Positions 21,380 to 30,660 of a DNA stretch of 64,000 nt are shown in pieces. The stretch is from Durusdinium trenchii. Taxonomy: Eukaryota > Sar > Dinophyceae > Suessiales > Symbiodiniaceae. The stretch lies in assembly GCA_963970005.1 (NCBI GenBank), contig CAXAMN010026472.1:1506961-1570960 (forward strand), written 5' to 3'. The notes under the pieces are model-generated. The model saw only the letters and a program-made list of their open reading frames with translations, was not told where the DNA came from and did no database searches. The position numbers and the translations under genes are program-made. The first letter of the stretch is position 1. Each line of letters starts with the position of its first letter.

Positions 21380-22743
21380 CACACACTTATGGATATGCAT
21401 ACGGAACTGAAAGCGGTGCCACACGCCAGCCTAGGTTACCANNNNNNNNNNCTGCGGTCACGTAAAGGCATGAGCCAACTTGGAATTCCAAAGATGGGAC
21501 AAAAATCATCGTACGTTCGGCCTAGGCCACCTGCTGTCCGCTGCGGACATCTGCGTTCCCAGAGCCGGGGGAACATAGACAAACCCCCGTTCAACGGGTC
21601 CACGGGAGGCACTCTGCGGGCTCATCCCGGGTTGGCACGAGGCCAAACACACTTATGGACATGCATACGGAACTGAAAGCGGTGCCACACGCCAGCCTAG
21701 GTTACCAATTCCTAAGAGTACAGGTAAAACCTAATGGGGGCTGGGGGCCTTCAAGAGGAACGGAGGCCAAAGTCTCAAGTCGACGACGAGGCGACAGGGT
21801 AACGACGGTCGTACTTGTCTGCCGAGTGAGGTTCTTGGCTTAGCCTCACGCCATTCAGAAATTGGAAAATTGCAGGTACGTGAGAGTGATCAGCTCTCAT
21901 ATCCCGTGCGTCAGGTAGCTTCGTTGGACATGGTCCCTAACGAAGAACTCAAAAACTCAAAACTCTGAAAGCGAGAACAATCCGAAAGGATCCCTGTGAT
22001 TCCAAGGGTTACACACACACGCGCTTCCCCGAGGGGAGGCATGGTTTTTTTCCGATCACCTGAAATACTAAGGCTCCAACAGGTTCCAATGAACCTCAAA
22101 AGTACTTCGGTCGCTCTGACCACGTTGAGGCGTTAAGCCAGCTTGGACCGCTGCGGTCACGTAAAGGCATGAGCCAACTTGGAATTCCAAAGATGGGGCA
22201 AAAATCATCGTACGTTCGGCCTAGGCCACCTGCTGTCCGCTGCGGATCTGCGTTCCCAGAGCCGGGGGAACATAGACAAACCCCCGTTCAACGGGTCCAC
22301 GGGAGGCACTCTGCGGGCTCATCCCGGGTTGGCGCGAGGCCAAACACACTTATGGATATGCATACGGAACTGAAAGCGGTGCCACACGCCAGCCTAGGTT
22401 ACCAATTCCTAAGAGTACAGGTAAAACCTAAAGGAGGCTGGGGGGTCTTCAAGAGGAACGGAGGCCAAAGTCTCAAGTCGACGACGAGGCGACAGGGTAA
22501 CGACGGTCGTACTTGTCTGCCGAGTGAGGTTCTTGGCTTAGCCTCACGCCATTCAGAAATTGGAAAATTGCAGGTACGTGAGAGTGATCAGCTCTCATAT
22601 CCCGTGCGTCAGGTAGCTTCGTTGGACATGGTCCCTGAACGCACGCCATGTCCCCCTGCTGAAGAACTCAAAAACTCAAAACTCTGAAAACGAGAACAAT
22701 CCGAAAGGATCCCTGTGATTCCAAGGGTTACACACACACACGC
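21380..22743. repeat. tandem ~0.57-kb unit, two full copies plus a partial one
   Basis: Copy B (about 21452-22022) and copy C (about 22151-22743) are nearly identical and 699 bp apart. A fragment of a copy A (21380-21441) ends at the N-gap. Each unit runs from CTGCGGTCACGTAAAGGC to CCAAGGGTTACACACAC. Copy C is open from 22169 to 22687 (172 codons, starting MSQLGIPKMGQK). Copy B has two extra bases near 21545 and a deletion near 21940 that break that frame. I do not recognise the putative product. The unit may be a non-coding or structured element, since GGGGG-AACATAGACAAA-CCCCC can form a hairpin. Confidence 0.65.
21442..21451. other. assembly gap (10 N)
   Basis: Ten N bases inside the tandem 0.57-kb repeat; probably a collapsed or unresolved repeat of unknown true length. 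Confidence 0.95.
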
Positions 22744-22809
22744 ACACACACATGTATATATATATATATGTATACACATACATATGTAATATATATATAT
22801 ATATATATA
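22731..22809. repeat. CA and TA microsatellites
   Basis: Run of CA followed by two runs of TA, directly after repeat copy C. Confidence 0.8.
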
Positions 22810-22904
22810 CTGTTTTTTTCGCATCGCACAGATCGAGGACGCAACACACCTTGCCGGTCGTGCCCTTTCAAGATGGTTGTTTGCTTTGAACAAGGTGTGT
22901 AAAG

Positions 22905-23070
22905 GGTTGGAGGCCATTGCTATTAGGGTGGAGCCCACTGCTATTAGGGTGGAGGCCATCGCTTTTAGGTTGTCGGCCATCGCTATTAGGTTGGAGGCCA
23001 TTGCAATTAGGTTCCTTTTGCTACTAGGGTAGAGGCCATTGCTAGTAGGGTGCTACTAGGGGGAGGCCAT
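22905..23070. repeat. 21-bp GGAGGCCATTGCTATTAGGTT minisatellite, locus 2 (largest)
   Basis: About seven units of a 21-bp repeat. On the reverse strand each unit is seven codons reading Met-Ala-Ser-Asn-Leu-Ile-Ala. The same unit is found at 19.7, 25.3, 27.8 and 48.3 kb. Confidence 0.75.
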
Positions 23071-23873
23071 CGCTTCAATGTGTGCATTGTGTGCTTCTGA
23101 TCCTGGGCAGCGCTCCATCCAAAGCCTGCGCGCATGGCCAAAGCCCCATACAGGCACTCGCCGCTGGATGTGGTGGCCTGGTATGGCAGCCATGTGCCGT
23201 GTACCGTGGCTGTTGATGCTGCGGGACGAGGAACAGACTATGGTCAACCACTTTCATGCGAGAAAAACCCTGTTCAATTTGGAGCCTGATGGATTTGTTG
23301 GAAGGAGGACATCATGTGAACCCCAGAAGGACTTTGAGGTCATTTTGCTTCAGCAGATTGCACCAAAGGCAAATATGACATGCGGCTTTTCATGGCCATT
23401 AATACTGCCGTGCTCTTAGAGCAACTGAGTGCTTGTAATTTTTGCTTTGCACACAGCGAAACGCTGACAAGTAGTTTCGTACAGGGAACTCTGATCTTGA
23501 GGAATGAGGATCAGATTGTGACAGCGACCTTGCCATGCTTCTGAGCTCACCGGCCCACTTACCTGGTACACCTGGTACACCTTGCTTCACATTCTTCAGA
23601 TAGACGGTCTGGGCATGTCTCGCAACCGGGCCAATGGGGCCAACGCCTAGCACCCCAAACATTTTGGGTCAGACCAAGTCGGTTCCTTTTTCTGTCGATG
23701 CTGCCGAGCTGGAGTGTTTCGGATGAGGTCACCTATGATCATCCAGATCCTTCGATCGGTTGTGTTCAGTCCTCAGACTCAGAGGCTGCAGGACCTTCGG
23801 TGGACCATGTGGCCGAACAAAAGCGCCCCCCCGGTCGCCCACGTGCCACCGTGGCAGGTTAGCCTCCCCAGCT

Positions 23874-23914
23874 GGTCTATTCTCTTCATTTAATGATGGG
23901 TCCACTAAGGTCTT
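23874..23914 (+). repeat. dispersed ~40-bp repeat, copy 1 (GGTCTATTCTCTTCAT...)
   Basis: Similar to 31991-32034 inside an intron of channel copy 2: both read GTCTATTCTCTTCAT, then GGGTC-AC-AA-GTCT-CCG. Possibly part of a SINE or introner-like element. Confidence 0.5.
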
Positions 23915-24285
23915 CCGCTTACAACCAAACATCTCACACCCTTCATACCCGGTATCACCGCGAAAACCAAGGGATGTTTAGTAGGGTTGCGGCGCATGTC
24001 GGTCTAGTCGAAAGTCCGAGTTCGTCATGTTACCAAGAGGGTCTCCCGGTTGAAAGACACATAGCCCTGAGTGTTTGAAAGACCCACCAGCTTCTCTTTT
24101 TTGTTGGAGAGGACACACACGCAAGAATTCCCTCGATTCGGACTCCTTTTTTTCGTTGGCGCACGGTCTGACCGTTCATCTGCAGCTCGTGTCAAGGCTG
24201 CCAGGCTTGAACATCATTGTTCCCGTGAATGAAAGTCTAGTTTCGCTGGCAAATCTAGGAGCCAAATCATTCGTGCCAGCGCTTC

Positions 24286-24340
24286 TTCAAGCAAGCTCCC
24301 TCCCACCCCTTTTAGGGGCGGCGGAGGGAGCTTCCTTGAA
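24286..24340. other. strong 18-bp-stem hairpin
   Basis: Arms 24286-24303 and 24323-24340 (GGAGGGAGCTTCCTTGAA) pair at 17 of 18 positions. Inside, CCCC and GGGG can extend the stem around a TTTTA loop. Could be a MITE-like remnant or a structured RNA. No flanking duplication was recognised. Confidence 0.65.
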
Positions 24341-25261
24341 AATGCGCGAGCTATCCTGCGTCCATGTGTAGTAGCTTCAGTAGCTAGGAGCATGTTTAGT
24401 CACTTACTTAATTACGTAGGCGCCTACTTAATTAAGTATATAAGATATATAAGGGCGACTAAAAAGCTTTTTTGTGTGTTGGAAGCGGACGGTTGGATCC
24501 GAACATCGAATCCCCTCCGGTTGCGGACGCTTCGGCCCCGGATCCCAAGGTGATGTCCTCATATACCTCGTCTCCGGGCCTTGCCAACGTGATGTGCTAA
24601 GAAAGACTTCCAACCTCCAGATCACATGGCCAACCTCTAGCTCACGTCTCCAGCCTTGTTCGCCGATTTCGGGGCCTTGGAACCTTCCCCAACCCGCTTT
24701 GGCCTCCGGTGCCCTTGTGCCTCCATCGTCTTGGTGCCCAACCATTCGTCTTCCCGTGCATCCCAGGTGGATTTTGTGATTTTCCCGCCACGCTGGCTCC
24801 CAGCGGAGGGCACCTTCCGGCCACCATGGCTGGGTGGCCGAAGCCGATGCGAGAACAGTTGGAGGGGAGGAACGAGTGTGAGAAGAGGAACATAATATGA
24901 AGAACCTAGGTGGACGACCTAAGTAATCTCAGATGATGGCAAATGGGTGGGGGTGGCACTTGGATTGTTGAGACCGATTCGGGTGGTATGGCAGTTTGAG
25001 CAGGATGTTGGAGTTGTGACTTGACTGTGCCATTAACATGGGCTTACCTTGGACGGGTTTGGAGATTCAAAGAAGCAAATAGGTGCTTCAGTTGCAATGC
25101 TTGGTCTAATCTCCAAGGTTCCACAGGAATTGCATGAGCGAGTTCATGGGGCTCATCACAGGCGTGACGAGTTGGGTTGAGGACCTGGGTCCACCAAGCA
25201 ACGCTGCGGCAACCGCCACCGTTGAAGTTTTTGGTGCAACGGAATGATTTGTAAAACACAT

Positions 25262-25312
25262 TGCTAGTAGGCCATCGCTTGTAGGTTGGAGGCGATTCCT
25301 ACTAGCAACGAA
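25262..25312. repeat. 21-bp minisatellite, locus 3
   Basis: About two units: GCTAGTAGGCCATCGCTTGTAGGTTGGAGGCGATTCCTACTAG. Confidence 0.55.
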
Positions 25313-27789
25313 TCCGAGTCCAACAGAGCTCAGTGTCGACAACCTTCGGCGCAGCATGGCCGATGCAACGGTCGCAAAAACGGATGCCAGCTACCGCCTC
25401 CAGGTAGCTACGATGCAAAGCCAGTCCGTTCCTCACACATGATGAGTACAGCTACTGTGCATTTATCAGGGCCATGTATGCATGGGGGGCCATGTATGAT
25501 TGGTTGGGGGATGAACATCCTTTGGGTTGAGTAACTAGAATCATAGCGCTCACAAAGCTTCCTTTCTCTTTCAATCCGATGTCCGACGTTTGGATGTGAA
25601 TCATAGCAGACAGCGACCGACCTTTGCTCCCAGACCTTTCTCGACCAACCGCGCTCCGAGGATAGCTTTCTCCCAGGTGCAAGCTCCATTCATAACCGGT
25701 CTTCGCCCTGGTCGAAGCTGTGTGACGCGCGCAGAGCGTTCTCAAGGGGGGACGGTCTCACACCGCTCCAGGTATGTGCCACATGGCCCAGATGCAGCAG
25801 CTGTGCAAAAGGGCACGGATTTGGATACCTCAAAACCTGAGAGGTGTGGAGACCCAGGTCTGGTAGGAATTGATCATTGGCTTGGTGCGCAGACGGGTGT
25901 TCGATTTGGATGGATCTTCTTTCACCTTTATACACACACACACACCGGCAACAAACGCTGCTCACCGACCGTAACGTGCCAGATGTTCAAGCCGCGCGCA
26001 GCTCTTCCTCTCGTGTTGACTCCCAACTGTTACAGTAGTACAAAGGAATCTGACACGCTCCATGCAGGGGCAGTGCGCATCGTAAGATGGATCGGTTGGA
26101 TAGTGTTCAGAAGCTGACAGCTGGAAAGGTATACTTTCTTGCTTCTGCAGTTTTTCAGCAACAATCGGTCTCTTGACCTAAATGCTATAATATGCACTAT
26201 GATCTTGTTTCATCAATCGATTTTATAGTAGTGTAGTTGCATACCTGCTCCTTGCTCCTCTCACAGACCTTTCACGGTCTGGTTGTTCCAAGGTACAGCG
26301 GCACCTTAGCATTTATGTGGGAGACACGCCTTGTGTCGAGCCGGCACATTGAAGCACACAGTTGCTTTTGTGTTCCTTGTTCCGCACCAAGCTTTTTTGC
26401 TCCTAAAGTGATGATAGTCTTCAAAGTCTCTATGATGTGGACTCGTTGCATCATGCGGCCATGCAGACTTGCACCAGGACCTGAGCAGTCAGAGTTGACG
26501 TCCCTTTTGAGATTCGTCCACAGCAAGTGCCGTCTTTGCAATAAACATCCGGTCCTGCCACACACTTTGTTGTCTTTTGCCCGATTCTTGAGTACTCGCA
26601 ATGCGAACACAGATTGTCCTCGGCACTTCAGCTTCATTCAAAGCTTTCTTATCCTTCAATCGCAGCTCGGTTGGGTTGGAAGTGGCTTGCTTCAGCTTGA
26701 TGGCTGAGGGTGTACCTGTTTGAGCGTCACGTTGCTTCCCAAGCACAGCAACGCATCATGTCCGCTGTGCCGATGCTCTGCCTTGGCTTTGGTACAGTTT
26801 TGCTCTTAAAGTGTCAGCAGTATTAAAGGCACTTACAAGATGAAAAGGAGCTTTAGTGTGAGCCAGTGGCCAGTGTCAGAAAGGCTGCTTCTAGCTGCAA
26901 CATCCACATCCTCAGTTCTTGTTTGGAAACCTCTGTCGAATAGCCGCTCCAGCTCGGCTCTGGAACCAGATCAGATGTTGCCATGTGCCGAAGAGGTCTG
27001 TCACTTCGTGTCAGTCTGTCGCAGGTGGCGTCGGACGCAACTTTTCATGAACACGACACCTTCTTGCACATGGAGAACATATTTTTTGCGTCCCGCAAGC
27101 ATGGAACACGTGAAGGAAACACACTGTGCAAGTCAGACCTTTCGCTTTGTGCCAGTCGGTGATCACTCTACACTTTGACCTCTTGTTTTGGGTCACCAGT
27201 TTGCCCTGCTTTTCTGTTGCTGTTAGGTGTGGATGGCATCACCAGCATTATCACCGAATCACTGTAACTGTAACCCTTTTTCAACTCTTAAGCGGGACTT
27301 GCGCAGCTTTCGATGAAGCGACTGGGGGTTGCTGATGAGGGTGTTATGCGTGGTCGACTTGATTGACATATGCCACTTGAAGGAAGTCTATGTTCTTGGA
27401 AACCAAGGCACCACGCTTGGAACATGTTGCCAGGCTGCATCCTTCAGAGTATGCTTTGGCCACCTTGCATGACGAGGACTACCCTGCAGCATGGCAGGAT
27501 CCTAAGAGTGAAGACGCCACACGATCGTGGATGGCTTGAGCACGAAATTGCCACACGATTGCGATGTTCGCACGAAACCGATGGAGCGTCTGCGATAAGT
27601 CCAAAAAGGCACTGGCATTTTTTGCCTAGAAGAAAACGACGTTCCATCGTGCATCTTTGGGGTTTCGACGTTCCAGGCGGGGAGTGCAGAAGAGGTTTGA
27701 TGCTGGTGCCAGTCCACCACCGAGCGAGCCGCCCTGGGCCAAGGAAAGAGCTTCCAAGGTTCCATTTTCGCAGCAACGAGCGAAAAAGC

Positions 27790-27886
27790 GGGAGGCCATT
27801 ACAATCAGTAGGTTGGAGGCCATCGATATTAGGTTGGAGACCATCACTAGTAGGTTGGAGGCCATCGCTAGTAGGTTGGAGGCTTT
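27790..27886. repeat. 21-bp minisatellite, locus 4
   Basis: Four to five units of GGTTGGAGGCCATCGCTAGTA. Open on both strands across the array. Confidence 0.7.
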
Positions 27887-29510
27887 AGTTGATGGGAGTT
27901 GGGAGTCCGCTGAGGTATGGGTTCCCACCCAGCAGATGATGTCTCAAAATGAGTGGACCCCAGACCCCCACCGCTCTGTTTAGTAGGGACATCGACTAAA
28001 CCCAAGTGGATTGGGGGTTTCCTCATTTTGAGATGCCATCTGCCAGTTCGTGCCTCAGTTTCTGCGCTTCTTGAGTGGAAGAAAGATGGCAGTTGCCAAC
28101 CCATCCGTGGACGATTTAGGCCATGGAGTCGCGGCAGCTCGGGGTGAGTCGAGGTGTGAGTCAAGGCTTTGCCAGGCCACAGGTCATTTTTCATGGCAGG
28201 TCATTTCTGTGTGGCATCAATGAGCAGTTGGTGCGACCAAGACCAAAACAAATCAATGAGGTCCCTTACAGAAAACAACATGTGGGCAAGAATAGAGATT
28301 GATATATGATGATGATGTGTTCTTTTGAAGCCTTTTTTGGGTTATAATTAAGAGCGACCCAAAGACAACGCCTTTTTTCTTTTGGGCCGGCCGTTTCAAC
28401 GTGTACAGCTTCCTGACCTCCCTCCAGAGTTCAGGCGATCTTGGCCAACCTTGGGAGACCCGGATCCCACCCGGGACAACAGGAGTGCTTTTGGCCTCCA
28501 GGGAGGATTCCGGTCAGAGCAGAGGAGAGATGCCACCGAACGAGCTAAAGATATATCACAGCAAGTTGACAAAGCCGTTGAGTTGAGAAAGCCCACCTTT
28601 TGAGATCCAGATCTGACTTCCGAGCACCAATCGTATTTGGCTTGGCTTTTGAGGTCGAAGACACGGGTGCTCCGGCGGTTTCCTGGATTTTTTGGGGCAC
28701 CGAGTTTGTATATGTGTTGCTTTCGCTTATTTTCCTTTGGAGACGTGGTTGAGTAGCTTTCGACCTGGAAGGAAAGATGGCCGAACAGCCAAGGGTTTGG
28801 TTGCAAATAATTGCAAACATACACCTGACCTGTCAGATATCATTTACCCAACTTCTGCAGTCCTTTGCACCTTTCTCTGCTCGAGTCTCCAATGGCAGGG
28901 CTTTCAATCTGTCCTGATTGGCACATTTAATTGAGACAGAAATGGACCGAGTCCGCGCTTTTCTTGCGATACTTGGAACTTCGAAGAGTTCGGACAACGA
29001 TGGGACAACGATGGGACAAGACGCATTCTACAAGACCTGAATCGCTTGATTCATGACCCCTCTCTCTCTCTCTCAAAAAACGGCACATGTATGAAGAACA
29101 CTGACGAATCACGATGCAGCCAACAGGCACAATTGTAGATCGCATGATGACTTTCCCAAAGCGAACACATAGGAATATGCGGTTGATTGCGGTTGTCTAT
29201 GCGACACAACCACAATAATCGTAGATGACATATGTCGGAACAGTTGAACTCTGCAATATGGATTTACCACTTACTGGAACCTGTTCGAAAGGTTGTGAAC
29301 TTGCCATTAGCCATGGAGGTCAACAATGCCAGGGTGGCAGAATCCACCTGCACCTTGGAACACATTTTGGAGAACTTTTTTGCACATCCACTTTAGCCAT
29401 TGGTCTTAGCAGATGCAACCGCAGGTGACTGAAAATAGCTTCATTTTTTTGCGACAATTCCGATATGATCAGCATTAGGTGACAACAATGGTTCCGAACA
29501 CTTGCACCAG

Positions 29511-30660
29511 GAGCTTTGCGATCTGCGCAGCTTTCTGGAATCACGTTTCTCACAACAAGAAAAGCTTCTGCAAAGTATGAATGAGAAGCTCCGTCCAGAG
29601 AAGCCAGACAGGCCAGACAGGCTCCTCGTCAATCCCATCACCCGGGATCGCTCGCGCTCGGGCACGTCCAATAGCCCTTCAGGTACTCCTCGGGGGCGGA
29701 GCGATCTGAAGGCCTTGAGCAAAACGATGAGCGCTGTCTTCAGCTCCGCGCCAACTACACAACCCCCGACCGTGCCACTGGAGAGAGTGATGTGGGAGAG
29801 TGCCCGCCCAGTGCGAGAAGCATCGAAAGATACGCCTCCCAATCAACGTCCACCGCGCACGTCCAGACTCTCCCTGTCAAGTGCGGCGTCCAGGTTCTCT
29901 GTCGTGTCAGAGGTCTCCTTGATCAATGAGTCGACCAAGGAGATGAAGCGGAAAGCGCGGAGGACAGAGAAGCGCTTGCGTGAAAGCCGAAAGGAGTCAA
30001 CGTCCGACCCATCAACGGAGACGCAGATGAATCGCTTGCACTTCCACCTTGAGGCCCTAGTGTTTTCGCCCTGGTTTTCTCCTTTGATCACGCTCTTGAT
30101 ACTTGTGAATGTCATCCTGCTTGGAATAGAAGTGGATGTCTCTGCAATCACAACCTTGGAGGATATGCCAACCTGGTTTGGCACTGCCAATGCAATTTTT
30201 GTTGCCATTTTCGTTTTGGAGATACTTCTAAAACTGATCGTGCTTGGATGCAAAGACTTTTGGTGCGGGGAGGATCGCATGTGGAATGCATTTGATTTCG
30301 GAATTGTCGCCATCTCTGTGGCCGATGTCATCCTTGAGCTTCTCACACAGATCCTCTCATCGTCCATGGGAACTGGGCAACTGCGGTTGTTGCGTTCCAT
30401 TCGCCTGGCACGGGCTTTGCGCAGCATCCGGGTGGTGCGCCTCTTTCGGCAGGTGGAGGCTCTGAGAACTCTCATTTTGTCGATTGTGAGCACGATGGGT
30501 TCATTGTTTTGGACCATGGCAATGTTGATCCTTCTCTTTTATTCCTTTGGAGTGGTATTTACACAGTTTATGGTGGAGCATTGCCGCTCCCCAACGGAAA
30601 CCGGAGAACTGCCTGAATGTCCAGAGCTTCTTCGAAGATATTGGTCCTCCGTGCCTGAAA
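29511..30660 (+). CDS. channel copy 2 exon: N-terminal region and S1-S5
   Basis: After acceptor CTTGCACCAG. Counting codons from 29502, S1 is about 190-210 (LITLLILVNVILLG), S2 225-249, S3 261-284, S4 294-325 (RLLRSIRLARALRSIRVVRL) and S5 333-357. The N-terminal 180 residues are Ser/Pro/Arg-rich and begin with a predicted helix (LRSFLESRFSQQEKLLQ). The donor is GC (GCACCT) at 30661, whereas copy 1 uses GT at the same position. Confidence 0.85.

Larger units (their letters stand above)
23071..29510. other. gene-poor inter-copy region, right part
   Basis: No protein family recognised. Several frames of 100-175 codons exist (for example 23078-23419, 25590-26117, 26237-26707 and 27370-27888 on +), none with recognisable motifs or family similarity. 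A CT microsatellite lies at about 29057-29070. This region should contain any 3' exon of channel copy 1 and any 5' exon of copy 2. Confidence 0.4.
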
